A stretch of 64,000 nucleotides of DNA from Gordionus sp. m RMFG-2023 (lineage: Eukaryota; Nematomorpha; Gordioida; Chordodea; Parachordodidae). Below the pieces are notes generated by a model. It did no database searches, was not told the DNA's origin, and was given only the letters and a program-made list of their open reading frames with translations. The stretch's first letter is position 1; the number at the start of each line of letters is the position of its first letter. A program made the translations under genes and the position numbers. The stretch lies in assembly GCF_954871325.1 (NCBI RefSeq), contig NC_088777.1:6053366-6117365 (forward strand). Direction: 5' to 3'. Shown here in pieces: positions 10,800 to 22,744 of this stretch.

Positions 10800-13700
10800 A
10801 AACCAACATTATCCCCAATTTTTTTAGATGATAATAATTTTAAAATATTTTTACTTAAAATCGTCCAACATAAATTTAGTAACCCATAAAATCAAATTAA
10901 CTAAATCTCCAATTATATGAATGTATTGATAATTTTAAAACTTCTTTAAAATTAAATTAATATACCTTTAAGTTGTTTTTAAATCAAAAAATGATTTTTA
11001 TTCTATATTTAATATAACTACCATATATTTACTCATAAATAATATGATATAATCTTTAAAGCAAACACTACCAGCGAAATTCAACCCCCAGGTAATTAAA
11101 TTAGTAGTTATAAATTATATTTATTGCATTCTTGTTATATTTAAATCCATATATTTTTTAAATAATTCTATTAATAATGTATTCACTATCATATTTTGCA
11201 TTTAATTATAATATTATAAATAAATTTCAAAATTTAACCCCAAAGAATATTGTTTTATTTATTGAAAATTAAAAACTTCTTTAAAATTAATTTAATATTA
11301 TTAAACCATATTTTATTTAAAATCGTCCGTATAATGTTATTTTTTATAATGCTATTCTTTCATTGCTAGATTAAAATATATTGATTTATTTGAAAATATG
11401 TGATATGTGCTTCTTTCTTTGGTATTTTCTTGAAAAGAATTTTTATTAGAATAGCCAAAAATATACTCTCATTTAAACCTTTTTTATATAATAAATATTA
11501 ATATAAATGATTTTGAAATATAAATATTTTTTTGAACAAATTAATTTTATTATACAGAAATTTATATATTCGAAAAAGCTCATAGTTGGAATATTTTCAT
11601 ATTTATTAAAAATTTCTTTAGATATAAATTATAAGAAGGTATTAGTAATCACCTGTGCATTGATATTTACAAGGTGCTATTTATTATTTATTTTAAAGAA
11701 ATAAAATTTTAAATAATTCGTTTTAAAAAATAAACACCAAAAATTTTATTATCGAAAACACGACATGTCTTTAAATAATTTGTTTTATGACATTTCCCAT
11801 TTACTCTGTATTTGAATGGAACAGATAAAACTCTATTAGTATTTTCTAAATAATTGTACGACTAAAATTTTTAGATCTCAACAATTTTGTTTATTTTAAT
11901 CTTTTCTTTTTAAATAGATGTAAATTTTTTTTTCAAAATAAAATGCTAATTAATATTTTTCTTACTTCCATTTTACATATTGCAAAAATCGTTTAAAATA
12001 ATAATAAATTGACCGAAATAGAGTTTAGAAAAAAATATCAATTAAAAATGTATTTCTTTATCTTTCACCATTTGATTAAATGAATCAGTCAATATGCGTA
12101 TTATCAGATTTTCTCAGTAAACATTATAAATAAAATTGTAAACTAGAGTTTAATATTTTGATATATACTAAATGTTAATAACAACCAAAAATTAATAATT
12201 TAAGAAACTCAAGAGTGAATTAGAAATGGCAGACTTTTGAACATAAGAAAGTGCCTACATTTTTTTTCCAGCAATGTTAGACAACCTTCTTATATAGTGT
12301 TTTACCTCTCCAAAATTTTTTCTAATTTAAAACCAACTATCTTTATAGAAATTCTTATGCGAAAAAATCTATTTCAGCTGAATTTAGCAATACTTTAAAT
12401 TTTGATTTACTACCAATATGCTTTTGGTGAGAAATTTGATTTAATACATAAGATAACTCATGTTAAACTTTTTAATTTTAATAAACATGCTAAAGTGTGA
12501 GATAATTTTTTAGAGGCATTTAATGGGCACATAAATAATTTAGCTATATATATTTTTAGAAAAAAATGAATGCTCAAATTTATCAAGTAATAAAAATATT
12601 ATGGCATATTCTTTTAATTTTCAGATAAAAATAATATTGCTTTTGAGTAATTCGAAAGATAATATAAAAACTATTTATTAACAAATATTATAATATAAAA
12701 ACTAAAATAATAATTATTATTATATCATCTTATTTCTATTCCCAAACATATTATGATTATCGATAAATTCAAAATATTTAAAATAGTCCATGCAATGTTT
12801 TTGTTGCTAAATCGATATTTAATTTAGAAAATAATATATAATAATAAAGAAATGTTTATGAATTAATATAAAAAGAAAAAGTATCTTCGGAGTATATTTT
12901 TTATAACCTAGGTATGAGGTTTTATTGATATCTCAAATAATCATTTCATTTGAAATCTAAACAATTTTAAGTCAGATCCCTTCCTACAAATATATTTTAT
13001 AATTTAAGCATATATTGATTAATAATATTTATATAATATTAAATTAATTTATACATTTAATATTTAAATATAATATTATATATAAGAATAATAATTTAAA
13101 TAATAAAATATATTAATTCACAAATAATATAATAGTAAAAATTTTAAGAGCCTATAAAAAAAATATACTTCCAAATTTTTTTTAAATTTTAGTATTTTAA
13201 AACTACATTTAATCAAAATCCATATAATCTTAATAATAAATATTTTAGAAACTAAACATAAAGTCAGAGGAACCAAACCGCCAAGGATATTATTATTAAA
13301 TCTACTTTAAAATTTATTCATAAACTATATATATATTATCATCGATATAATTTTATTTTTAAATAATGATATTCTTGTTATTGTTAGATCAATAATGTTG
13401 ATATTAAATATTGATATTCTTGTTATTGTTAGATCAATTATGTTGATATTAAATAATTCCATTAATAATGTAATCACTATATTAAATTGCAAAATATAAT
13501 TTATAACTCCTACAATTAGATAAACTCCCCCCCCCCCCTCCTATACATTATCCTCTTTGATAAAATTAATAAATTCATCTAATATATATTTGGTAGTTTT
13601 AAAGGATACTTATTCAAAATCTATATTTTTACTTTTACCTAGTTATTTTAAATCAAAAAATATAGATTTATATTCAAAATTTTTTCAATCACCAATGATA

Positions 13701-14636
13701 TTTTTATTTGAAGATATTCATGTCAATGTTATATCAAAAAATGTTGATTTTTATTTTATTTACAATTACGATATACTTATTCACAAATAATATAATAATT
13801 GTATTTTATCTAAGCAATATTATTATATTTTCTTGATAAATTCTATTAATTAAATTTAAATTAGATAGTCAAAAAAATTGATAATAAATAATTAAATTAA
13901 TAATGTTATCACTATATTAAATAACTAAATTTTAGTAACCTCTACAATCAGCGAACCCCAAGGTTTATACATATTTATTAATTAATTTTAAAACTTTTTC
14001 AAATTGATTATTTCGTTGTAAATTTTTACTCAAAATCGGCTATATAATGTCTCTTTTACATTACGTCATTAGATTATTTATAAATTTTGAAACTTTTATA
14101 AAATTGATTAATATAAATTGGAATTATTCAAAATCGTTATATAATGTTCTTTTTAAATTCCAGGTTTATATTTATTAATTATTTTATAACTTTTTTAAAA
14201 TTGATTAACTAGTTACAAATTATTATTTAAAATCGGCCATATAATGTTATTTTTAGATTGCATCATTCTTATAATTGTTAGATCAAAGAGTTATATATAA
14301 ATATTTTAAATAATCTAAAAAACGGTAAATAATTATTTTAGTAACAACTAAAATCAGCAAACCTGAACCTCCAGGTTTATATATTTTTTACAAATTTAAA
14401 AATTTTTTAAAATTTGATGCCATTCTTATTTGTTATATCAAAAAAGTTGATAATTAAATAATTCCATAAATAATATAATCACTATATTAACCTAAATGAT
14501 AATTTTAGTAACCACTCCAATCAGCAAAACTCAACCTACAGGTTTATTTATTAATTAATTTTAAAACTTTTTTATAATTGATTAAATAGTTAAAAATTTT
14601 ATTTAATTAAAATTTGCCAAATTATATAATTTTACA
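10800..14636. repeat. Degenerate repeat array (units of roughly 140-230 bp), left part
   Basis: Diverged copies of one motif recur: about 11066, 13930, 14160, 14341 and 14507 carry GTAACCACTACAATCAGC-like sequence followed by AACCTCCAGGTTTAT. Each copy is preceded by TTGTTAGATCAA...GTTGAT...AAATAATTCC and followed by TTTTAAAACTTTT...GATTAA...AAAATCGGCCATATAATGTT. Spacing is irregular and copies are heavily mutated. The array continues at 26403-27250 across the 11.76-kb insertion. Open frames of 65-77 codons here (11507-11704, 13557-13790) are A+T-rich chance frames. Confidence 0.7.
13366..13455. repeat. 45-bp tandem duplication
   Basis: Two adjoining copies of TTGATATTCTTGTTATTG then TTAGATCAA(T/A)(A/T)ATGTTGATATTAAAT, offset by 45 bp and almost identical. 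They are part of the degenerate array but much younger than its other copies. Confidence 0.8.
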
Positions 14637-14790
14637 AAGAGCCGTAGGTGAAATATTTGAGCTAGGCGCTTACTTGAGGGGCCAATATTTTTTTAAAATA
14701 AAATAAATAATTAAGCATTCATAAAAACTTTTTGCTATTTTTATTAAAAATTTATTAATGTATGACAAAATAATACTATAATATGAATAT

Positions 14791-15840
14791 ACTAGTGCTG
14801 TAAACATTTCTCGAACGCGTTCAAGTTCATGTTCAAAAAAAGGAACGCGTTCACGTTCATAAAACCGTTCAAAATTTTATGATAAATTTTTTGAAAATTT
14901 AATATAATATAAATTAACTTATATTTTTTAATACAATATATTTTAGCCATGTTAAAAAATAATATAGTTATATTTTGATAATATAATTATAATTATAATA
15001 TAACGAATATAAAATTATTTTTATTTATAAAAAATTATTTAAATTTTAATAACAATTCTTTTCAAAATATTTATCTGAAGAACACTTGGCAGTTAATAAG
15101 GCATTAGCTATACTAAAAACGGGCTCTACAGGGGCAGATGCGGGGATTGCGGTATTACACTTAGTAAACAGCTCTTTTAACGTAGAGAATTAATTAAAAA
15201 CATATTGTTTTGTTATTTTTAAAAAATTGAGATATCCTCCTCCAATCCATTATCTACTCTCGACAAAAAAAAAGGATATCTTGAAATTAACAGTTCTCTA
15301 GGGTTTTCATAGCATTTTTTTCATTGCGCTAGAAGTTTATTTTTAATAGGTTTATTCAGTGGAAGTTTTATCCATGGCCATTGAAGTTTGAATGCTGTAT
15401 GTGTAATTGCAGAAAGAACATATTTATCCTTAAATATATGTTCAAATATTTGAAAAAATTAAATATATGTAATTAATTGAGAGTAATAGGTTTAATACCT
15501 TTTATTAATCCCATTTAATACGGCGCCTATCAATGGTTGACCATATTTTAAACTACTAATTTTTTTTAATTTCAAAATAACTATCGTTACTGTTGGCAAA
15601 TTTAATGATTTAATCTAGTTATATCATATAAAATCAAATAATTAATTTAAATCAAATGTCGTTGGAACCTGAAGATTTTGGCAATATAATACTTTTTGGC
15701 CACATTTTATACTTGGTAAGCATTGGATTAGTTCCTTTAGTTAATGTAAAACATTTATCATATTTGACCATATTAATGATAATTCATTTGATTTTGAATT
15801 TTCAGAATCAAATGATAAAGATTAAATAATAATATCCATG
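14791..15840 (-). mobile_element. hAT remnant (TAGTGCTGTAAAC-ended), right boundary unclear
   Basis: The left end at about 14791 reads TAGTGCTGTAAACATTTCTC followed by GAACGCGTTC and GGAACGCGTTC subterminal repeats, a common hAT arrangement. Transposase coding on the minus strand follows at 15050-15460. No matching second terminus was found, so the element is truncated or its right end lies under later insertions. From 15460 to 15840 only A+T-rich sequence with no clear frame is seen. Confidence 0.65.
15050..15460 (-). pseudogene. hAT transposase C-terminal part
   Basis: Minus-strand frames read F-K-L-Q-W-P-W-I-K-L-P near 15380, matching the segment before the dimerisation domain. Then 15190-15050 reads F-S-T-L-K-E-L-F-T-K-C-N-T-A-I-P-A-S-A-P-V-E-P-V-F-S, ending with the K-Y-F-E-K-N helix. 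This is the hAT C-terminal signature (P-x-S-A-P-V-E-R-x-F-S); Pro stands where Arg is usual after the Glu. Frame changes and stops separate the pieces, so it is decayed. Confidence 0.75.
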
Positions 15841-16172
15841 CTTATGTTAGCTAATCTTCATTCTTATCATGCCCATCAAACTTGGTAATTAATAAGGTGT
15901 TCAAAATAAAGTTTTAACATTTCTCGGAGACTTTAACAAAAACAAAAATAACTACAAATTAAAATAGAAGATATATAGTCTCATGTCAGAAATATGAATA
16001 AGCAAAGAAGCAAAAAAGAGAAGTGGCAGAAAATACCAATAAAATCAAAAATCAGGGTTTAATTCACCAAAATGGTGTTAGCAAAGAGGTCTGAATAACA
16101 AAAGCAAAGTTAAGAGTTTAGAAGTTATTTATGATAGATCAAACTTCAATGGCCTCAATTAGTAAAAGCAAA
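15841..16172. repeat. Segment A, left part (pairs with 31781-32110)
   Basis: It aligns closely with 31781-32110. Both begin GCTAATCTTCATTCTTATCA and share GCCCATCAAACTTGGTAAT, GGAGACTTTAACAAAAACAA, ATATATAGTCTCATGTC and AATTCACCAAAATGGTG. The match stops at GTAAAAGCAAAC, exactly where the left inverted-repeat arm starts in A. No coding frame of note. Confidence 0.85.
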
Positions 16173-16174
16173 CC

Positions 16175-16995
16175 ATCTTAGAAAAAAAAATCGAGAGAAT
16201 ATCAAGGAGAAAATCGGGCTAAATTCGGATTTACACTTTTCAAATAATTTTGGATTAATGATAAGTTAATTGTTTTAAAATGGAAATATAAATATGTGCA
16301 GCAAATGAATGCGCCCTCTTATAAAAATCAAGGACTTGTAGAAGCCTGATATAAATAAAAAAATGATTAGTTTAATAAATAAATATTATTTTAAAAGTTG
16401 AAATGACGTTATTAAAAGAGTAAACAAATTTAAAAATTGCTTTTAACTTTTATTTAGAATAAAAAAAATCATTTACACTATAAATACAAGGTCAGAATAT
16501 CTAGGTAAAGTAAATATTTAACGAGAATTAATGATTTATCAAAAAAAATTATTAAAAAAGTATAAAAAGATTCAAAAATTTGGAGAGAATATATAAATAT
16601 TCCTTTTCTAAAACTTATTTAAATAAAAATCACAACTTCATTTAAAAATGTTGAGAAAATTGTTAACAATTTTGATATTCCATAGATCAATAATAAAATT
16701 TAAGAAGAGTACTTATTTAATTTTATATGATACAATTATTACCTATTTTAATTTAAAAAGAAATATATAGATAAATTTATATATTTTTTTATAAAACATA
16801 ATAATGTTTAAACATTTTGGATTTAAAAAAAATCTTTATCTCCCTGCATTTTATTTTAAAATTTAATATCAGTTAGCATTTAAAAAAAACAATTATCCTT
16901 TTTAAATTAACCTTTTTAATAGAGTTAAGAATTAAAACCATAAACAATTATTTTTTAAATTTTATTAATTGGAAAACAAGTTCAAAAATATGATA
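16175..16995 (-). repeat. 0.8-kb inverted repeat, left arm
   Basis: This is the reverse complement of about 21900-22738, with shared blocks such as GTTTTAAAATGGAAATATAA, GTGCAGCAAATGAATGCGCC, CTGATATAAATAAAAAAAT and TTGAAATGACGTTAT. A third, partial and more diverged copy is at 28690-29090. It is non-coding and A+T-rich. The two arms could be long terminal inverted repeats of one 6.56-kb element or two opposite insertions of a dispersed repeat; the third copy favours the latter. Confidence 0.8.
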
Positions 16996-17207
16996 TTGAT
17001 ATATATTGTTTATATGGAATTGAAATAAAATCAGAGACACGGAGCTTGGTCAAATTTAAGAATTCAAATAAGAACTAAAAAGAAGAAAAAAACTTCTTTA
17101 TAATTTTGGGACTACTTAACAGAACCCAGATTTTTGGTTCTAATCCCCAATTATATTAATTAAAAATAATGCATAATTTTATTTATTTATATTTTATGAT
17201 CTTAAAG

Positions 17208-17288
17208 CTTCTTATGGTTGTAATATTGTTAGAACTACTGGAGGCGCAAGTGTTAACATAGATCTAACAAAAGGGAATGAAGAAGATG
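17208..17288 (+). CDS. Candidate phase-1 internal exon, Cys- and Gly-containing
   Basis: It is bounded by CTTAAAG acceptor and GATG|GTAAAT donor, 81 nt, open in the frame that enters and leaves in phase 1: S-Y-G-C-N-I-V-R-T-T-G-G-A-S-V, then N-I-D-L-T-K-G and an acidic end. It is clearly richer in G+C than its surroundings. The core C-x(5)-T-G-G resembles C-x(5)-T-F-G-G in the candidate exon at 47146-47236. I do not recognise a known domain. Symmetric phase-1 exons are typical of extracellular proteins. The next candidate exon on this strand is at 18905. Confidence 0.4.
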
Positions 17289-17299
17289 GTAAATTATAT

Positions 17300-18904
17300 T
17301 TATACAATTGCCTATAATTTGAACGGATATTATTTAAAATAAACTCAAATAAAAAAAAATATCACACATCTTAAAAATAGAAATATATAGACATTAAAAA
17401 TTAAACATAACAAAAATCTATCTATAAATTGAAGATACGAATTATATAATATAACTAGAGATAGAATTTACTCATTTTTTATGTTATATAATTTTTTTTT
17501 TCAAATACCTAAAATAATAATTTTTTTTAAGATATAAGGTTATAAATGACCAAGATAATTCTGCCCTACTCTTGCTCTTGGTTAATTGTGGTGTTTATTT
17601 TAGAGTAATTTTATATTGAACTTATTATTTTAATAGTTAAAATGTAATTTATAATTATTTGATATAAAAACCATATTTTCAAATTTAAGTTCTTTTCTGG
17701 CTTTTCTTTTAGAGTCAGATGTTAAAATTAATCTAATCATTTTTACTTATTAAATAAAGATTATATAAATCAATTTGGCAAAAATTTTATCAAAGTTTAT
17801 TTTAATTGAGTTTGGTTTATTATAATCTTGTTTTTATTGGTTTTCATTCCAAGAGGTGCCATTCTCTTTCAGGTGTTTCATTTTTCGTAAATAATAATTT
17901 TAACTATATTATTTGTGTTAAAACGCTTTTATTCATCTTTGCTTCTAAAATAAATTATGAATTATGTGAATATAATTTTTAATTACTCATATTTATAATT
18001 CAATCATTTCAGTAATAAAGAAAGGGGGGGGGGTGAGTATTTCTTGGCATATTTCTTTTTTGTATAGCATCTCAAATAGATATAATTACAATCTATCACT
18101 TTTTCCCTAATAAATAGTGAATATATAAACAATTTTTTTTGTAAAATATTTATTTGTACATAAACATGCCTTTTATATATGTATATGTCTTATTGGGATA
18201 TGACATCTATTGGGCGGGATACGTCATCTCTGAATTTAATATCATTTAGGGAGGAGATTTATAAATTTGAAAAATCTGATTTGACCAGAAATTAAGTTCA
18301 GCATGTTTATGACACCTACACTGTAAATTTCAAACAGTTTTTATCATAAATCTTTGAATTTATTTATATGAAAATATATACAAAAATTTGATAAAAATTA
18401 AGGATATTTCTAATTAGTGATGTTAAATAGCCAGATTTGACAAATAGATGTCTAAATCTTTCTACCATCGGACAAAACCTCCAGACTTACATAATATTAT
18501 TTGATTCAATTGGGCTGTTTTAAAAATTTATCCCAAGTCAACATTTTTAACAAAACCACTTACAATGTTCTACTCACGGTTATCTGTAATTCAAAGTGTG
18601 ACGGCTTTTCTTTCTTATCAATTAATGCTCGCACTCAGTAAATGATTCAATGTAAAAATAACAATATAGTAAAACAATTATTATTATCCCTACAAATCCT
18701 ATTTTATGGGAAAATAATCCAGATTCCCTTTATAAGAACGGGTATAATCGATTAAGAAATAAATTATACATAACCATACCATATTTATGTTTATTGTATA
18801 ATATAATTATTATGTGATGTGTATATTTATTTAACAAAATCCTTAAATATAATTCAGATTTTTAAATATTTTCGAAAATAATAATTTTATTTATTTATTT
18901 TTAG
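17300..18904. other. A+T-rich intron-like stretch
   Basis: No further exon, repeat or RNA gene was recognised between the two candidate exons. A short G tract sits at about 18025-18033. The sequence 18180-18260 is richer in G+C but gives no sustained frame. Confidence 0.4.
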
Positions 18905-18993
18905 ACACGATGGGGCGTAAGACCGTATCATATAAAATCTTGCCAAATTGTAAAAAAGGTGCTTTATCATTCCGCTGGGCAAAATGCAGTTAA
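18905..18993 (+). CDS. Candidate terminal exon
   Basis: The acceptor TTTATTTTTAG is followed by 2 nt plus 28 codons and TAA. The frame reads T-M-G-R-K-T-V-S-Y-K-I-L-P-N-C-K-K-G and ends R-W-A-K-C-S. It is basic, has two cysteines and is markedly richer in G+C than its flanks. It accepts phase 1, matching the exit phase of 17208-17288. The minus-strand candidate at 55709-55797 has the same length (89 nt) and a loosely similar core (K-S-I-S-K-K-V-H-P-K against K-T-V-S-Y-K-I-L-P-N). Family unknown. Confidence 0.35.
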
Positions 18994-19379
18994 ATTAATT
19001 ATATATAGTGATAATATTTTTAAAATTATTTCATAAAACTATTCATGACAAGGGTGTACAAAATTCTGTAGTAGGTATACTCGAGTTTATGGCAAATTTT
19101 TAAAATTTAAATTATTTGTAAAGAACGTTTCATTTATTTTGAAAGATATTATTTTGTTAAAATCGTATTTTAAGATGTAAAGAGTTAATAGTAAATTTCA
19201 AAAAATTAGGTCTTGAATTTTTTTTTTAATAATTATGAAAAACCATGTAATTTTCTGCCTAATATTTTTGCTCGTTGGAATCTGTAGGAATTCTTGCTTC
19301 TTAATATTTTTTAAAAGTAAATCTGCTACTTGTATACTTCATTATTTCAATTTTTAAATTTTAATCTTTAAGATGCAAG

Positions 19380-19608
19380 TATATCCAAACCATATATTAG
19401 TTCGTTGACTTGGGTTGTGTTAGATAAAAACATTTATACTGAGCTTGGAAAGAAAATACCATCTTCCGATGGTGGAGGAGTTGGTACAGTAGATAATCGG
19501 GACGAAAAAATTAATCCGCCAGTTAAAATTACCCGTGATACAAGACTTAATGGATTTTTAAAAAAATTTGATATTGTAACAGACAATGTTACAACACTTA
19601 TGTTAACG
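19380..19608 (+). CDS. Paralogous exon, copy A
   Basis: An exon of 229 nt runs from acceptor GCAAG|T to donor AACG|GTATGC, with 1 nt of a split codon plus 76 codons. The paralogue at 32337-32550 keeps both splice sites, the phases and the frame. Shared residues include S-x-P-Y-x-S-S-L-T near the start, a central E-L-G-K, N-x-P-P-x-[KR]-I-T in the middle and a V-[TS]-T end before the donor. The sequences differ by both substitutions and a 15-nt length change that preserves the frame, which indicates selection on a protein. There are no cysteines and no transmembrane segment; it is Thr/Ser/Asn/Lys-rich. I do not recognise the family. Confidence 0.6.
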
Positions 19609-19619
19609 GTATGCATATT

Positions 19620-21745
19620 TTATATATTACATCCTAACAAATAAACACCTTTGTTATAATTATAAAAATTGGATAATACAATTTTTGAATATCCTTTTAA
19701 AATTTTAAAGGAGTTGGAAACAAAACCCTTTTTATAATTTTCGGGTCAGAATTGCAGTAACTAAATATTGGGAAAGTGTCAAAATTCTTCCGAAATATAA
19801 TGACCCCCCTTTTTCCTCCCATCCATAGAACTAAAATATTTTTGGTTAATCTTATTATAAAAGGGGTAAGTATAATATCTATATTACAGCGAGATTTTTA
19901 ATTTTCCACTCATTAGAAGCCGCCCATCTTTTTTAATTTAACAAACAATATTTAAAATAAATAAAAAAAATTATTATTAATTTTATAAATCACATTCGCT
20001 ACAAATCTTAGATTAGCTTCAAAAATATTCCCATTTTTGCATGGATTTGCAATAAAACAAATATATCTCAAGATTAGAAAAGAGGGCTTTTTACATTAAG
20101 AAAGTACAGCAATTTAAGAAATTTTTACCTGAATGCTACCCTGACTTTTTATCTGAAAGCAAATCTCGTCAACCCCATTTGTTAAAAGGATAAGGTTAAA
20201 AGTTTTGATAAGTAAAAAGTTTACTTTATATTAAAAAGGAATGGGAACCTGCAAATTTATATTTTTTTAATTTTATCTCTTTAAATCCATTGATGGCCAT
20301 TTGAGTATTTAATAAAATCATCGTTTCATAAACTTTAGCTATCATTTTATAAGTGTTAGTAGTTAGAGTACCCCTTATAACTTGGATGTATCCAAAAGTT
20401 ATATAATTGATCTATTCAATGAATATTTAATAGTATAATGCATGAAAAATTATTTATACGAATCAAATATATAATGTAAATAAATAGGAGATAATTTATA
20501 ATATAGCATTTGAAGAAATAAATTGTTTTTTGCTAATTAATTTATTTGAAGATTATTTTTTAACTACTCTTATCCTTTCCCCTTTCAAAATTTTTGGGAG
20601 CTAGAATCAGAATCCCCTTTTATTTCCGATAACTTAAATTTGAACTGATAAAGGTTTATTTTTTTCAGACATTTTAAAAGTTTTTAGTATTGTTGCTTAT
20701 TAAAAAAGTTCATAACTAGAATTAGAACCAACATTAACACCAGAAATTATGTCTTTGTTAGTTGAAATAAGATAATTATATTTCTCGGAACCAATAAATG
20801 TTGAAAGTATTTATATTTATATTTTCATTTTTATTTATAATTTTATTTTACAATAGTGTGAAGGCACTGAGCAAAAGAGTAAATTTAGTCTCTTCGTCAT
20901 ACCATGAAAATAATATCTTATGCTATTTAAAATTTATTTTGGATGAATGATTATTATATTATATTCTTTATTGTATCTGGAAAATTCATTTATATATAAA
21001 AATTTTCATTCGGATTATCATTTACTCTCCAAAAATAATTTCACATTTATTTTATTAACGGATCTATTTTTAGAAACTTGTTTACAAATTTTCAAATTGC
21101 GCTAAAAATAATATTACTTTATTTTATTTGGGTCTATTTTAATGATTTGATTACAAATATTTATTTATAATCCTGGGCTTATATTTTATTCGCCAAAAAA
21201 ACAATATTTTTATCTAATTTACGAGCTAATTTTTAACAATTTGATTGCCAAAATTTTGTGATTTATTATTTTGTGGGTTGACAATTTATGTTTTTTCCTA
21301 CCAATAAAATTTTAATGGGAACATATAACTTTTACAAATCATTATTAAGCAATTTAGCAGAAACATAGAATTATTCTGGGGTTGGATATTATAAAGCAGA
21401 TTTTTTCAGCTTAAATATTATTGAAGATCTTTAGCCCTATTTATTTTCACTTGATTAAATACTTAGGTGCTCTCTTTGGATTTAATAGCTTCAGACTTGC
21501 ATAAAGTAATATGTATTGAAAATGACTTTTATTAATAGTATCTCAAATCTTTAGTAGTTTCAATAAAATCTCAGAATATATAAATTTTTTTTAATTTCAA
21601 TTTATTATTTTTTTAAAATATAATATAATAATCATTTAAAAATAAATTAGAAAAGAAATTCTTTTTATAGCATTTTGTTATCCAACAGTGATCCATATTA
21701 TACGAATTAAATTCTCAATTGTTTTATTTTCAAAACCTCGATATA
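19620..21745. repeat. Segment A, right part (pairs with about 32560-35020)
   Basis: Beyond the exon donor, A and B remain alignable for about 2.1 kb (somewhat longer in B). Shared blocks include AAAGGAGT(T/A)GGAA, GAACCTGCAAAT/GAACCTTCAAAT, CCATTGATGGCCATTT, AGTTCATAACTAGAATTAGA and GAATTAAATTCTC/GAATTGAATTCTT at the right end. No further exon was recognised in it. Confidence 0.8.
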
Positions 21746-21899
21746 GCTATGATCGAGATATTTATCGGTGCATGGCATGAGTGGTTGGATATTGGAGTTA
21801 TAGATGGTTCCAATACTCCGTTATAGACAGGGGTTACTGAAAAAGACGGACTGGATATGGATTTAAAGTAGTCATGTTGTATCTTTCACCGTTTTACAA
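21746..21899 (+). other. G+C-richer, coding-like stretch
   Basis: Between the end of segment A and the right inverted-repeat arm the sequence becomes richer in G+C. One plus frame from about 21783 reads V-G-Y-W-S-Y-R-W-F-Q-Y-S-V-I-D-R-G-Y, a TGA, then K-R-R-T-G-Y-G-F-K-V-V-M. A CATGAG| acceptor precedes it. The G-Y-G-F-K motif recurs in the conserved island at about 61920 (minus strand). Either it is a broken exon or the frame ends at the TGA; not recognised. Confidence 0.25.
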
Positions 21900-22738
21900 T
21901 CATTTTTGAACTTAAAGAGGTTTTCCAATTGATAAAATTTAAAAAAATCATTTCTAGTTTCAATTCTTAACTCTATTAATGAGATTAATTTAAAAAGGAT
22001 AATAGTTTTGTTTAAATGCTATCTGCTGATATTAAATTATAAAATAAAATGCAGGGAGATAAAGATTTTTTTTAAATCCAAAAAGTTTCCTTAAACAATA
22101 TTAAGTTTTATAAAAAGAAATATGTTAATTTATTTATATATTTTTTTTAAAATTAAAATAGGTAATAATTGTATCAAATAAAATTAAATAAGTACTCTTC
22201 TTAAATATAATTATTGATCCAAGGAATAGCAAAAGTGTTAACAATTTTCTCAACATTTTTAAATGAAGTTGTGATTTTTTTTAAATAAGTTTTAGAAAAG
22301 GAATATTTATAAATTCTCTCCAAATTTTTGAATCGTTTTATACTTTTTTAAATTTTTTTTGATAAATCATTAATTCTCGTTAAATATTTACTTTACTTAG
22401 ATATTCTGACCTTGTATTTATAGTTTAAATAATTTTATTTATTCTAAATAAAAGTTAAAAGCAATTTTTAAATTTGTTTAATCTTTTTATAACGTCATTT
22501 CAACTTTTAAAATAATATTTATTTATTAGACTAATTATTTTTTTATTTATATCAGGCTACTTACAAGTCCTTGACTCATTTTATAAGAGGGCGCATTCAT
22601 TTGCTGCACATATTTATATTTCCATTTTAAAACAATTAACCTATCATTTATCCAAAATTATTTGAAAATTGTAAATAATTTAGCCCTATTTTCTCCTTGT
22701 TATTCTCTCAATTTTTTTTTCTAAAGTGGATTAATTTG
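21900..22738 (+). repeat. 0.8-kb inverted repeat, right arm
   Basis: This is the reverse complement of 16175-16995. The outer end ..TTTTTTTTTCTAAAG mirrors CTTAGAAAAAAAAATCG at the left arm. Arms agree along their whole length with scattered changes and small gaps. No flanking target duplication was found outside the pair. Confidence 0.8.
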
Positions 22739-22744
22739 AGATGT

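Noticed and set aside
11507-13790. Frames at 11507-11704 and 13557-13790
   Set aside because: Composition equals the surrounding A+T-rich repeat array; no family motif, no conservation between repeat copies.
16175-22738. Reading the inverted-repeat pair as a Polinton-like element
   Set aside because: No polymerase, integrase, protease or capsid coding lies between the arms, and a third solo copy of the repeat exists.
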